In this document: piece after piece, positions 17,622-26,424 of the stretch
Layout: each line of letters begins with the position of its first letter
Position numbering within the stretch: the stretch's first letter is position 1
From: Microcella sp.
Lineage (GTDB): Bacteria > Actinomycetota > Actinomycetes > Actinomycetales > Microbacteriaceae
NCBI RefSeq assembly: GCF_025808395.1
Contig: NZ_CP075524.1
Span: 1,860,001 to 1,924,000, forward strand
Direction: 5' to 3'
DNA length: 64,000 nucleotides
The notes under the pieces: generated by a model
What the model saw: only the letters and a program-made list of their open reading frames with translations
Told to the model about the DNA's origin: nothing
Database searches by the model: none
Program-made: the position numbers and the translations under genes

Positions 17622-17653
17622 TGTTTTCATTTTTGCCCCCAGAAGCATTGGGC

Positions 17654-18313
17654 TCACCGCCATTCAGCGGGCCGGTGGACGGTCTTGCCATCGGGCGTGA
17701 CTACTGCACGCGGCAACTGCGATGCGAGCAACACGGCTCTGCGTATGGGTTTGATGAAGAGCGGCCGCTGCTGAAGCAGCCGTGCGGCCGGCGACTCGAC
17801 CGGTGAGAAAAGCCCGAAGCGAGCATTCAGTTCATCACCCAGAAGCCTCAGCATGTCGGCGAAGTCGGAGTCATTCGACACAAGCACATAGACGTCAGCT
17901 CGCTGTCGACTCGCGTCGACAACCATGCGTGCCGCGAGGTTGACGTCAGAACCCTTCTCTTCTGTCTTGCGCACCTTGACCCGTCGTGGCGCTCCGGCCT
18001 CGTCAAGTTCGATTGGTATCACCGGAAGGCGTCGGGTGTCGTGACGGAATTGACCGAAGTGCTGCCGCACAGTGGGAAGCGAGGTGAGTGCGCGTAGATA
18101 CGTCTGCTGCCGGATCGGCGCCTGCGGGTCGGTGCCCAGAGCGGGCTTGAGGAGTGCCGTGAAGTACTCGACCCCCACAATGTCATGAGTCGGCAGAAGT
18201 AGCTCGGAGAGCTTGACCAGGTCAAGCCACTTCGCGTCGGGATGGTGCTGCAGCTTCTGTCGATAGAGGTTGAAACCATCGACGTACACGGCTGCCTTGA
18301 GTCGACTCGTCAC
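17654..18313 (-). CDS. NYN-domain (PIN-like) nuclease
   Basis: A 219-aa NYN protein. The acidic active-site motifs are in order: VDGFNLY (residues 11-17), the central EEKGSDVNLAARMV near residue 123, and VSNDSDFADML near residue 150. Three conserved Asp residues would bind Mg2+ for RNA cleavage, as in PIN-like folds. Such proteins are usually intracellular ribonucleases; partners are unknown. GTG start; CCTGAG and CTCAGG arms form a small hairpin immediately upstream. Confidence 0.85.
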   Translation of the reverse strand: MTSRLKAAVYVDGFNLYRQKLQHHPDAKWLDLVKLSELLLPTHDIVGVEYFTALLKPALGTDPQAPIRQQTYLRALTSLPTVRQHFGQFRHDTRRLPVIPIELDEAGAPRRVKVRKTEEKGSDVNLAARMVVDASRQRADVYVLVSNDSDFADMLRLLGDELNARFGLFSPVESPAARLLQQRPLFIKPIRRAVLLASQLPRAVVTPDGKTVHRPAEWR

Positions 18314-18412
18314 CGCCTGAGGCTCTCAGGCAAGTGTCACGCCGCGTCTCTGCTTTCCCCAGCCCTTGCCGCGTGCGGTCAGCGGGGGCGCAGAAAGGCC
18401 ACCGCTGACCAA

Positions 18413-20080
18413 TCAGAGCCGCTCGCGCGCAACGTGTGAACGCGCGTGCTCGATCGCGTCGTCGAGGGAGGCGATGAGGTGGCGTGGGTGCCGCAGATGG
18501 TGAGTGACTCCGACGCGCTCGATGAGGCCGAGGTGCTGCGGCTGCACGCCCTTGACGATGGCGGTGACTCCTCGCCGTTCGAGGGCGTCGATGATGTCGG
18601 CGATGACGCGGGCGCCCGTGGCGTCGAGTGAGCGCAACTGCGAGAGCCTGATGATGACGACTGAGACCTCGTCGATGGCCGCGATCTCGTCAAGCACGCG
18701 CTCGGCCGCTCCGAAGAAGAGGGCGCCGTCGAGCCGCACGAGGGCGATGCGCTCGTCGCCATCGGCTGCGGGGCCGGGCAGCGGCTCGCGCGTGACGCTG
18801 CTCGAGCGTGCCAGATCGCGCAAGGCCATGAGGGCGGCTGCGGCGATGCCGATGAGCACCGCGACAATGAGGTCGAACGAAATCGTCACGATCGCGGTGA
18901 TGATGAAGATCGCGGCGTCTGATCGCGTCGAGCGCACGATCGCGCGCACCGTCGCCGGGGCCACCATGCGAGTGGCGGTCACGATGAGCACGCCAGCGAG
19001 AGCGGCGAGCGGGATGCCCGAGACAAGCCCACTCGCGGCATACACGACGAGCAACAGAACAAGCGAGTGCACGATGGCCGACAGCCGCGACCGACCCCCA
19101 CTGCGCACGTTGACGGCCGTGCGCGCGATGGCGCCCGTGGCCGGCATGCCCCCGAAGAGGCCCGAAGCGATCGAGGCCAGGCCCTGCCCGACGAGTTCGC
19201 GGTCGGCGTCGACGCCGCCAGTCGGTGCGAGCGAGGCAGCAACGCGCGCCGAGAGCAGCGACTCGATGGCGGCGAGCGCGGCAACAGCGGCGGCCGGGCC
19301 GATGAGCACGAGAGGGTCGATGCTGCCGAGTGCCGGAAGCCCGGGGGCGGGCAAGCTCGCCGGCAGGGCTCCGATGATCGACACGGGGGCGTTGAGCAGG
19401 TGCGTGAGCACCGTGGCGACGACGATGGCGATGAGTGAGGCGGGCAGCAGACGGTGCACCCTGGGCAGCACGACCATGATCGCGACGACCAGCAGGGTCA
19501 CACCGATCGCCCAAGCGGTCGCAGGCCACTGCAGCTGACCGAGCGCTGCGACGGCTGCGGCCACGGCGTGCGGGTCGACCTGTGCCGCCACCCCGAGGGC
19601 CGCCGGAATCTGCTGCGCCGCGATGATGATCGCGATGCCGAGCGTGAACCCTTCGATCACCGGCCACGGAATGTAGGTGACGGTGCGGCCGAGCCTCAGC
19701 GCCCCGCCGATGATGACGAAGACACCCGCCATGAGCGACACCACGGCCACGACCTCGACACCGAACTGCACGACGATCGGTGCGAGCACGACCACCATCG
19801 CGCCGGTCGGCCCCGAGACTTGCACGTTCGACCCACCGAAGACGGCCGCGACGACGCCCGCGACGATGGCGGTGATGAGCCCCGCCTCTGCGCCCACCCC
19901 TGAGCTGACGCCGAAGGCGAGCGCAAGCGGCAGTGCGACGACTCCGACGGTGACCCCCGCCAGAGTGTCGGCGCGCCAGGTTCGCCGCAGCATGCTGTAG
20001 TCGGCTCGACTCGGCAGCAGGGCACGCACGCCTCGACCGACGACGCGCAGGCGGCGGCGCGCATCCGTCATGGTCGTCAC
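18413..20080 (-). CDS. SulP family anion transporter with STAS domain
   Basis: A 555-aa SulP/SLC26-type permease. The N-terminal core has GVVALPLALAFGVSSGVGAEAGLITAIVAG-like helices with the sulfate-transporter pattern (broken here for length), the GGSNVQVSGPTGAM motif near residue 86 and GGMPATGAIARTAVNVRSGGRS near residue 315. The cytosolic STAS domain begins near residue 440 (IALVRLDGALFFGAAERVLDEI). About 12 membrane segments. Likely transports sulfate, bicarbonate or related anions; with cysE-cysK upstream, sulfate is plausible. The start overlaps the stop of an ArsR-type regulator (ATGA), so the pair is an operon. Confidence 0.9.
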   Translation of the reverse strand: MTTMTDARRRLRVVGRGVRALLPSRADYSMLRRTWRADTLAGVTVGVVALPLALAFGVSSGVGAEAGLITAIVAGVVAAVFGGSNVQVSGPTGAMVVVLAPIVVQFGVEVVAVVSLMAGVFVIIGGALRLGRTVTYIPWPVIEGFTLGIAIIIAAQQIPAALGVAAQVDPHAVAAAVAALGQLQWPATAWAIGVTLLVVAIMVVLPRVHRLLPASLIAIVVATVLTHLLNAPVSIIGALPASLPAPGLPALGSIDPLVLIGPAAAVAALAAIESLLSARVAASLAPTGGVDADRELVGQGLASIASGLFGGMPATGAIARTAVNVRSGGRSRLSAIVHSLVLLLVVYAASGLVSGIPLAALAGVLIVTATRMVAPATVRAIVRSTRSDAAIFIITAIVTISFDLIVAVLIGIAAAALMALRDLARSSSVTREPLPGPAADGDERIALVRLDGALFFGAAERVLDEIAAIDEVSVVIIRLSQLRSLDATGARVIADIIDALERRGVTAIVKGVQPQHLGLIERVGVTHHLRHPRHLIASLDDAIEHARSHVARERL

Positions 20081-20478
20081 GTCACCTCGACGGGCGGCAT
20101 CGCCCGAGCCGCGTCGCGCAGCGATTGCTCATCGTCGGCGATGCGCATGAGCAGTTCGCGCGCGATGACCAGCAGTTGGGCGGCCTCGCGATGCGCCAGA
20201 CGGCAATAGACCAGGCTGCCGCGCCGCTCAGACTCGACGAGCCGATGGCGTCGCAGCACCGCGAGATGCTGCGACAAGTGCGAGGCTTCGAGGCCGGTCT
20301 GCTCGAGCAGGTCGGCCACAGTGCGCTCGTCGGCAGAACTCAATAGTTCGAGCACGCGAATACGCAGCGGATGCGCGAGGCCCTTGAAGAAGTCGGCCTT
20401 GACTTGATAGAGCGGGCGATGCTGACGCTCAGGCTCAGGGTCGCTCTTGCGCCAGGCACCGCCGTCGCTTGTCGACAT
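20077..20478 (-). CDS. ArsR-family regulator linked to SulP
   Basis: A 133-aa winged-helix regulator: KADFFKGLAHPLRIRVLELL (residues 27-46), then the recognition helix LEASHLSQHLAVLRRHRLV and the wing ERRGSLVYCRL. No CVC metal motif is present in the DNA-recognition helix, so the ligand is unknown. This regulator-SulP pairing recurs in actinobacteria. A palindrome covers its start and -10 box, so it is probably autoregulatory. Confidence 0.88.
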   Translation of the reverse strand: MSTSDGGAWRKSDPEPERQHRPLYQVKADFFKGLAHPLRIRVLELLSSADERTVADLLEQTGLEASHLSQHLAVLRRHRLVESERRGSLVYCRLAHREAAQLLVIARELLMRIADDEQSLRDAARAMPPVEVT

Positions 20479-20493
20479 GATGAAGTCATCATA
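20477..20493 (-). promoter_or_regulatory. autoregulatory palindrome and -10 of the ArsR-SulP operon
   Basis: ATGATGA at 20477-20483 and TCATCAT at 20486-20492 form a perfect 7-bp inverted repeat with a 2-bp centre. On the minus strand TATGAT (20493-20488) looks like the -10 box, 9 nt from the ATG at 20478. The palindrome spans the -10 and the start codon, which suits repression by the encoded winged-helix protein. Confidence 0.5.
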
Positions 20494-20544
20494 TCAGGCT
20501 GGCACGCACTCACCTCGCTGGCCAGCGCGGCGGGGCCGACCCGC

Positions 20545-21111
20545 TCAGATGTGGATGGCGGGGTCGACGAGAAAGCCGTCAGCACCCGTCGTGCCCGCGC
20601 CGCGATCGAGCGGGCGTGAGGTCGCCGGAACCCCGGTGGCGACCGAGTCGGGGGGAACATCCTTCGTCACCAGCGCCATCGCGCCAATCTGCGAACGCGC
20701 ACCGATCGTGACCGGGCCGAGAATCGTCGCCCCAGCACCGATGAGCACGCCGTCGTGCACCGTCGGGTGCCGCTTGACCTTCTGCAGGGTGCGGCCGCCG
20801 AGCGTGACTCCGTGGTAGAGCATGACGTCGTCGCCGATCTCGGCCGTCTCGCCGATGACCACGCCCATGCCGTGGTCGATGAAGAGGCGCTTGCCGATGG
20901 TCGCACCGGGGTGAATCTCAATGCCCGTCCACCACCGGGCACCCTGCGACACCATGCGCGCGAGCAACCGCAGCCGCCAACGCCACAATCGGTGCGCGAT
21001 GCGGTGCCACCAGAGAGCGTGTAGGCCCGCCGAGGTGAGCAGCACTTCGAGGCCCGAGCGCGCGGCCGGGTCGCGCAGTCGGGCGTTGCGGATGTCCTCC
21101 CGCATGCCCAT
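20545..21111 (-). CDS. cysE: serine O-acetyltransferase
   Basis: A 188-aa short-form CysE/EpsC. The left-handed beta-helix hexapeptide repeats start at IEIHPGATIGKRLFIDHGMG (20 residues, near position 64), continue through VIGETAEIGDDVMLYHGVTLGG, and include the catalytic His of DHG. It makes O-acetylserine from serine and acetyl-CoA. It begins directly at the cysK stop (TAG then ATG, no gap); an internal ATG at 21105 is an alternative start. It acts with CysK as the cysteine synthase pathway. Confidence 0.93.
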   Translation of the reverse strand: MGMREDIRNARLRDPAARSGLEVLLTSAGLHALWWHRIAHRLWRWRLRLLARMVSQGARWWTGIEIHPGATIGKRLFIDHGMGVVIGETAEIGDDVMLYHGVTLGGRTLQKVKRHPTVHDGVLIGAGATILGPVTIGARSQIGAMALVTKDVPPDSVATGVPATSRPLDRGAGTTGADGFLVDPAIHI

Positions 21112-22047
21112 CTACGCGCGAAGGTCGTCGTAGAGCACGCTCGAGAGGTACCGTTCGCCGTAGCTCGCGACGATGACGACGATGAGTTTGCCGGCGTTCT
21201 CGGGTCGCTTCGCGAGCTCGACAGCGGCGTGCACGGTGGCCCCCGACGAGATGCCGGCGAGAATGCCCTCTTCGGCTGAGAGGCGGCGGGCCATGCTGAT
21301 GGCCTGCGTGATGTTGACGTCGACCACTTCGTCGTAGATGTCGCGATCGAGCACTCCGGGCACGAAGTTGGCGCCGATGCCGGCGATCTTGTGGGGGCCG
21401 GGCTGGCCACCGTTGAGAATGGGGCTCTCTTCAGGCTCGACGGCGACGACCTTCAGCTCGGGCTTCTGCTGCTTGAGGTATTGACCCGTGCCGGTGAGGG
21501 TTCCGCCGGTGCCCACGCCCGAGACGAAGATGTCGACGGCGCCGTCGGTGTCGTTCCACACTTCGGGGCCGGTCGTGCGGCGGTGAATCTCGGGGTTGGC
21601 GGCGTTCTCGAACTGGCGGGCGAGAATGGTGCCGGGTCGCTCGGCGACGATCTTCTCGGCGGCGGCGACCGCACCCTTCATGCCCTCGCCGGCGGGAGTG
21701 AGGATGAGTTCTGCACCGTATGCCGCGAGCAGCATCTTGCGCTCGGTGCTCATCGACTCGGGCATGGTGAGCACGGTCTTGTAGCCGCGGGCAGCGCCGA
21801 TCATGGCGAGCGCGATGCCGGTGTTGCCGCTCGTCGCCTCGACGATGGTGCCGCCGGGCTTGAGCTCTCCGCTCTTCTCGGCGGCGTCGATGATGGCGAC
21901 GCCGAGTCGGTCTTTGACGCTCGCCGAGGGGTTGTAGAACTCGAGTTTGGCGAGCACCGTGGCCGCAGCACCGTCGGTCACTCGGTTGAGGGTGACGAGC
22001 GGCGTGTTGCCGAACACCTCGGTGATGTCTGAATAGATGCGGGCCAT
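21112..22047 (-). CDS. cysK: cysteine synthase A
   Basis: A 311-aa PLP enzyme that converts O-acetylserine and sulfide to cysteine. KLEFYNPSASVKDRLGVAII carries the PLP lysine (SVKDR) near residue 44; EATSGNTGIALAM is the substrate loop; VSGVGTGGTLTGTG is the phosphate-binding loop near residue 178. GAGGAG sits about 8 nt before the ATG. First gene of the cysK-cysE operon. The gap upstream (22048-22479) carries a long inverted repeat and no gene. Confidence 0.96.
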   Translation of the reverse strand: MARIYSDITEVFGNTPLVTLNRVTDGAAATVLAKLEFYNPSASVKDRLGVAIIDAAEKSGELKPGGTIVEATSGNTGIALAMIGAARGYKTVLTMPESMSTERKMLLAAYGAELILTPAGEGMKGAVAAAEKIVAERPGTILARQFENAANPEIHRRTTGPEVWNDTDGAVDIFVSGVGTGGTLTGTGQYLKQQKPELKVVAVEPEESPILNGGQPGPHKIAGIGANFVPGVLDRDIYDEVVDVNITQAISMARRLSAEEGILAGISSGATVHAAVELAKRPENAGKLIVVIVASYGERYLSSVLYDDLRA

Positions 22048-22230
22048 GGTGACTCCTCGTCGTTTGGGGGCGCGGGTTTAGCGTACGGGTCGCGCGTGCG
22101 AGCATCCCGAATATGACGCCGTTCGACCACTCCCGCCAACGACGCTCGTCGCTCGCGTATTCCCTGAGTGCGGTCCGCCCTCCGCTCATCACGGTTGCGG
22201 AGCGGGGAGGGGGTTTTTCTCTCGCGAGAC

Positions 22231-22288
22231 TCCCGAAGTGTAGGAGGTTGGCGCGCGAGAAGCCGCCGCAACCCCCTACACTTCGGGA
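22231..22288. repeat. intergenic inverted repeat, family B copy 1 (in gap 22048-22479)
   Basis: Arms at 22231-22250 (TCCCGAAGTGTAGGAGGTTG) and 22269-22288 pair with one mismatch in 20, around an 18-nt loop. A near-identical element lies at 23622-23679 and a single half-site at 40008-40024. GAACGTTTTC follows the right arm. The rest of the 432-bp gap between cysK and the EamA gene contains a CTCCGC/GCGGAG hairpin at 22180-22202 followed by T5, a TCTCGCGAGA palindrome, and C-rich sequence; no gene is supported there. Confidence 0.75.
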
Positions 22289-22479
22289 ACGTTTTCGAAG
22301 AGCACGTCAGCCCCCACCCAGCCCACCCGCACTGAGTAACCCTGGCCGCCCATCCAGGCAGACCCTGGCACACACTGGCCCCCCGGCACGACCACCCCGC
22401 CCGCCGGCACTACTACCCCGCCCGCCGCGCACCCTGCCCGGCCCGCGCCCTGCCAGAATTGGCGCGGAGGTGCACCACG

Positions 22480-23451
22480 ATGCTCACAGTGGTTCTCGGG
22501 CTTGCGGGTGCCCTGGTCTACGGCGCGGCCGACTTTCTCGGCGGCCTCGCCGCTCGGCGCATCAGCGCGCTGAGGGTTACGGCGATCGGCGCGCTGTCGG
22601 GGGTTGTGCTGCTCTTCATCGCAGCCGTCGTCGTCGGCGGGCGCTGGTCGGTCGAAGCGCTCTTCTGGGGCGGGCTCTCGGGCGTCACCGGCGCCGCCGC
22701 CATCGCCCTGCTCTATGCGTGTCTCGCGATCGGGCCGATGAGCATCTTGTCGCCCCTCACCGCGGTGACGTCGGCGATCGTTCCGCTCACGTGGGGGCTC
22801 GCCACGGGCTCACAGTTGGGCATCATCGCCTACCCGGCTTTCGCGCTCGCACTCGTCGCCGTCGTGCTGGTCGGACTCGTGCCCGATCAACGGGCAGTGC
22901 GCCCGACGATGCCGGGTCTGCTCATGGCGACCGGCTCGGGCATCTTGATCGGCGCTTTCTACATTCTGATCGACCAGACACCCGACGATTCGGGGCTCAT
23001 CCCCCTCGTGGCCAACCGCACGGTCAACGCCTCCATCATGATCACGTTGATCATCGTGCTTGCGGTGGTGGCGGGGCGGCGTCACATTCGCGCCCAGGAT
23101 GCTCCGCTCGCCGTCATCGCCGGCACCCACGCCGCGCCGCACGCGCTCGAGCAGGTCGAAGCTCCCGCTCGCCTCTCGCTGCTGCGGGCTAGTGCCGCTG
23201 CACTGCGGGGCGGATGGCGGGGCGGGCTGCTGCTCGCCATCGGGTGCGGAGTGCTCGACGCCATCGCCAACATCATCGTGCTCGCGGGTCTGCGGCTGGG
23301 CGACCTCACGGTCGTCTCGGTGCTCACGGCGCTCTACCCCGCCGGAACGATCTTGCTCGCCGCGGTCGTCTTGCGTGAACGCATCGCACCGCTGCAGTGG
23401 GTGGGGCTAGCGCTCGCCCTCGCCGCGAGCGCGATGCTCGCCGCAGCCTGA
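22480..23451 (+). CDS. EamA/DMT-family transporter
   Basis: A 323-aa membrane protein with ten hydrophobic helices in two EamA-type halves, the second starting near residue 230 after a cytoplasmic loop (about 195-225). Start ATG 22480 has GGAGG about 9 nt upstream; the longer in-frame ORF start at 22459 is rejected. Signatures include the N-terminal ADFLGGLAARR and the C-terminal TALYPAGTILLAAVVLRERI-type segment typical of drug/metabolite exporters. Substrate unknown. Confidence 0.88.
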   Translation: MLTVVLGLAGALVYGAADFLGGLAARRISALRVTAIGALSGVVLLFIAAVVVGGRWSVEALFWGGLSGVTGAAAIALLYACLAIGPMSILSPLTAVTSAIVPLTWGLATGSQLGIIAYPAFALALVAVVLVGLVPDQRAVRPTMPGLLMATGSGILIGAFYILIDQTPDDSGLIPLVANRTVNASIMITLIIVLAVVAGRRHIRAQDAPLAVIAGTHAAPHALEQVEAPARLSLLRASAAALRGGWRGGLLLAIGCGVLDAIANIIVLAGLRLGDLTVVSVLTALYPAGTILLAAVVLRERIAPLQWVGLALALAASAMLAAA

Positions 23452-23530
23452 GCGTCGCCGCCGCCGCGCCGCTCTCGCCCGCGGCCGCCACCCCGCCGCG
23501 CGGCCACTCCGCGCAGCACCGCACGCTGCA

Positions 23531-23590
23531 AGTCGCTCTTCGTGGCACAAGTCGCCGAACGTTTCACGACCCATGCCACAGAAAGCGACT
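23531..23590. repeat. intergenic inverted repeat, family A copy 1 (in gap 23452-23794)
   Basis: AGTCGCTCTTCGTGGCA (23531-23547) pairs with 23574-23590 at 14 of 17 positions, with GAACGTTTC in the loop. A second member with perfect arms lies at 27439-27490. The 343-bp gap between the EamA and DEAD-box genes also holds family B copy 2 and a short GC hairpin (CCGGGCG/CGCCCGG near 23714-23730). No gene is supported in the gap. Confidence 0.6.
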
Positions 23591-23621
23591 CGCGCGAGTG
23601 CCTCGTGGGGTGCTGAAACGT

Positions 23622-23679
23622 TCCCGAAGTGTAGGAGGTCGTGCCGGCTTCGCTCCCGCCGACCTCCTACAGTTCGGGA
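23622..23679. repeat. intergenic inverted repeat, family B copy 2
   Basis: Arms 23622-23641 (TCCCGAAGTGTAGGAGGTCG) and 23660-23679 pair at 19 of 20 positions around an 18-nt loop. The sequence is nearly identical to 22231-22288, and GAAACGT immediately precedes the left arm, as it follows the right arm in copy 1. It looks like a REP/BIME-style extragenic palindrome. Confidence 0.75.
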
Positions 23680-23794
23680 GTCTGCCGAGATGAACAACTA
23701 CCTCCCCCAGAGACCCGGGCGAAGCGCCCGGGGCCCGGGAGACGTGCCAGGTAGCCGACGGCGAGGGGACCGAGGGGCGAGAAGTCGCTGAGTT

Positions 23795-25723
23795 CTATAG
23801 GGCCGCGAGCTCGTCGAGCAGGCGGTCTCCGGGCCGCACGTCGTAGGTCTCGGCGGTGATCTCAGCACGCGAGAGCAGTTCGGCGAAGCGCCGCGCGCGC
23901 GGACGGGTGATGAGCGTCACGACCGTTCCGATCTTGCCGGCACGGCCGGTGCGACCCGAGCGGTGCAGATAGGTCTTGTACTCATCGGGCGCGTCGGCCT
24001 GCACGACGAGCGAGATGTCGTCGACGTGGATGCCTCGCGCCGCGACATCCGTCGCCACCAGCACCGACACGCGCCCGTTCGTGAGCTTCTCGAGGTTGCG
24101 CGAGCGGCGAGCCTGGTTGAGGTCGCCGTGCAGGCTGACGGCCGGAATTCCCGCGTCGTCGAGCTGGTCTGCCAACTCTTCGGCGAACGCCCGAGTGCGA
24201 GCGAACACGAGCGTCTTGCCCCTGCCGGCCGAGAGCTGCTCGATCACGGCGCGCTTGTCGCGCTGCTCGACGAGCAGCACCTTGTGCTCGATCGTCGACG
24301 ACTTCTGGTCTTCACCGGCGACCTCATAGACCGAAGGGTTGCGCAAGAACTCGGTGACGAGCGACGCGACTCCCGAGTCGAGCGTCGCCGAGAACAGCAG
24401 CTTCTGGCTGTCGCGCTTCGTGCGGCGGATGATGCGCTGCACTGGCTCGAGAAAGCCCAGTTCGCACATGTGGTCGGCCTCATCGAGCACGACGACCTCG
24501 ACCTGGCTGAGGTTGAGGCGCCCCTGCTCGATGAGGTCTTCGATGCGACCGGGGGTGCCGATGATGATGTCGACGCCGCGCTGCAGAGCGCCGACCTGGC
24601 GGCCCTGGGGGACGCCGCCGTAGATCTGCGTCGTGAACAGCCCGACACTGCGCGCGATCGGCTGCACGGTTCCGTCGATCTGCAGCGCGAGCTCGCGGGT
24701 CGGTGCGAGGATGAGCGCGCGCGGGGCGCGACCCATCTGACGGTTCTTGCCGCCGCCGTTCTCCATGAGGCGCTCGACGAGCGGGGCTCCGAAGGCGATG
24801 GTCTTGCCCGAGCCGGTGCGGCCCCGGCCGAGCACGTCTCTGCCCGCGAGCACATCAGGAATCGTCGCCGCCTGAATCGGGAAGGGCGCGATGGCCCCGA
24901 GGTCTTCGAGCGTGCGCGAGATGTTGTCGCCCAGACCCAGATCACGAAACGTGATGCCCTCGACGTCTTTCGCGACGACAGCATTGGCGGTCAAGCGCTC
25001 GAGCACCACATCGTCGACCTTGCCGGCCTTCGCGTCACGGCTCGGGTAGAAGCTCGACTCGCGACGCACCGGGCGCTCGTCACGGTCGAACGCACGAGCG
25101 GGGCGCTCGTCGCGGTCGACGCTGCGGGCCGGGCGAGAGTCGCGGTCGACGCTGCGGGCCGGGCGAGAGTCGCGAGCGGGTCGAGAGTCGCGAGCGGGCC
25201 GCTCGGCACGACCTGACGACTCCTTCTTCGGTCGCCAGTCGGGTCGGTGGGCCGCGCGACCTGAGCCGGTGCGAGCCGTTCCATCGCTGTCGCGGACCGG
25301 GCGGCCGTCGCGAGCCGGTCGTCCGTCTCGGGAGGGGCGACTCGTGCGGGCAGTGCGGTCGTCGTGCTCCGGACGCTCACCGCGGGCAGACCGCTCATCA
25401 CGGGCAGGGCGACCCGCGCGGTCGTCACGAGCAGGGCGACCAGCGCGCTCATCACGAGCAGGGCGCTCATCGCGACCGGCGCGCTCATCGCGAGCAGGGC
25501 GGCTGCGCTCCGGGGCGTGGCCGCGGTCGACGCGCTCGTCGCGGCTCCAACGGGCCTTCTTCGTGGGGGCCGTCGAGGCGTCTTCGGGGCGGTAGCCGCG
25601 GTGCTTCGGGCTGCGCGAGCCGGTGGCTGCGCCGCGCGACGAACCACTCGAGGCGCTGCGTGCGGACGAGTTCTGTGAGGTGCGGGGCGTGCGCGGAGCG
25701 CCGCCCTTGTTGTTCTGAGCCAT
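23795..25723 (-). CDS. DEAD-box ATP-dependent RNA helicase with long RD-rich N-terminus
   Basis: A 642-aa helicase. Start ATG 25723 has AGAAAG about 7 nt upstream; in-frame sequence before it is not coding-like. Residues 1-240 are a low-complexity, highly charged segment of DERPAR and DSRPAR repeats. The core then begins with FRDLGLGDNISRTLEDLG and has the Q motif (PFPIQAATIPDVLAGRD), Walker A GRTGSGKT, DEAD (VVLDEADHMCELGF), SAT (LLFSATLDSG) and HRSGRTGRAG. DEAD-box proteins remodel RNA in ribosome assembly or decay. The C-terminal extension common in DeaD/CsdA is missing; the disordered tail is at the N-terminus instead and probably binds RNA. Confidence 0.92.
   Translation of the reverse strand: MAQNNKGGAPRTPRTSQNSSARSASSGSSRGAATGSRSPKHRGYRPEDASTAPTKKARWSRDERVDRGHAPERSRPARDERAGRDERPARDERAGRPARDDRAGRPARDERSARGERPEHDDRTARTSRPSRDGRPARDGRPVRDSDGTARTGSGRAAHRPDWRPKKESSGRAERPARDSRPARDSRPARSVDRDSRPARSVDRDERPARAFDRDERPVRRESSFYPSRDAKAGKVDDVVLERLTANAVVAKDVEGITFRDLGLGDNISRTLEDLGAIAPFPIQAATIPDVLAGRDVLGRGRTGSGKTIAFGAPLVERLMENGGGKNRQMGRAPRALILAPTRELALQIDGTVQPIARSVGLFTTQIYGGVPQGRQVGALQRGVDIIIGTPGRIEDLIEQGRLNLSQVEVVVLDEADHMCELGFLEPVQRIIRRTKRDSQKLLFSATLDSGVASLVTEFLRNPSVYEVAGEDQKSSTIEHKVLLVEQRDKRAVIEQLSAGRGKTLVFARTRAFAEELADQLDDAGIPAVSLHGDLNQARRSRNLEKLTNGRVSVLVATDVAARGIHVDDISLVVQADAPDEYKTYLHRSGRTGRAGKIGTVVTLITRPRARRFAELLSRAEITAETYDVRPGDRLLDELAAL
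25111..25170. repeat. 30-bp perfect tandem repeat inside the helicase gene
   Basis: Positions 25111-25140 and 25141-25170 are identical 30-nt units encoding SVDRDSRPAR twice, within a larger array of degenerate 10-residue Arg/Asp repeats. Copy number is likely to vary between strains. Confidence 0.85.
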
Positions 25724-25965
25724 GGTTCTTTCTGGGGTTACGCAAGAAGCTTCGCCGGCGCAGCAGCGCCGTGATCCCAGGCAGTCGTCGACTGGCTGTC
25801 GAAAGCTGGGGGCCGTCACATCTCGAAGTGTTCTCTGACCGCCGATTGGCGCAGAGCACCGGCCCGGAAGACTCACACAGTGCACACGTGATCGCTCACG
25901 CCGCTTCCAGCCGACCCCCCCATGGTACCCGAGCTGCCCCCGAAGGCCAGTATTCTGGGCCGATC

Positions 25966-26424
25966 GTGACCACTATCGCCGTCGAAGACCCCCGTCAGCC
26001 CGAGATCGCGTCGATGCTGCGCGAGGGTGCCGAGTTCGCGCTCGCCCTGTACCCGCCCGAAGGGTGCTTTCTGCTCGACCTCGACGAGTTGAGTGCGCCC
26101 GGCGTCTCGGTGTTCGTCGCACGCGATGACGCCGGAGTCGCGCTCGGCATGGCCGCGCTGGTCGACAACACCGACTCGACCGGCGAGCTCAAGCGCATGT
26201 TCGTGCGAGATGCTGCGCGGGGGCATGGTGTGGCGACGCTGCTTCTGGAGGCTCTCGAGGCGGCCGCGCGCGAGTCGAGCATCCACACGCTGCGGCTCGA
26301 GACTGGCACGTTGCACGTGGCCGCGCAGGCGCTCTATGCCAAGCACGGGTTCGACGGCATCGCCCCGTTCGGGCCCTACGTGGGCAGCGAGTACAGCGTC
26401 TGCATGCAGAAGTCGCTCGGCTAG
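25966..26424 (+). CDS. GNAT family N-acetyltransferase
   Basis: A 152-aa GNAT. The start is GTG 25966, preceded by TATTCT at 25951-25956 (9 nt away); the longer upstream reading frame overlaps the helicase promoter and is rejected. ELKRMFVRDAARGHGVATLLLEAL contains beta-4 and the acetyl-CoA loop R-GHGVA (residues about 78-90), and YAKHGFDGIAPFG is the C-terminal motif of small amino-acid or aminoglycoside-type acetylases. Substrate unknown. 3' end overlaps the convergent ion-channel gene by 4 bp. Confidence 0.85.
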   Translation: MTTIAVEDPRQPEIASMLREGAEFALALYPPEGCFLLDLDELSAPGVSVFVARDDAGVALGMAALVDNTDSTGELKRMFVRDAARGHGVATLLLEALEAAARESSIHTLRLETGTLHVAAQALYAKHGFDGIAPFGPYVGSEYSVCMQKSLG

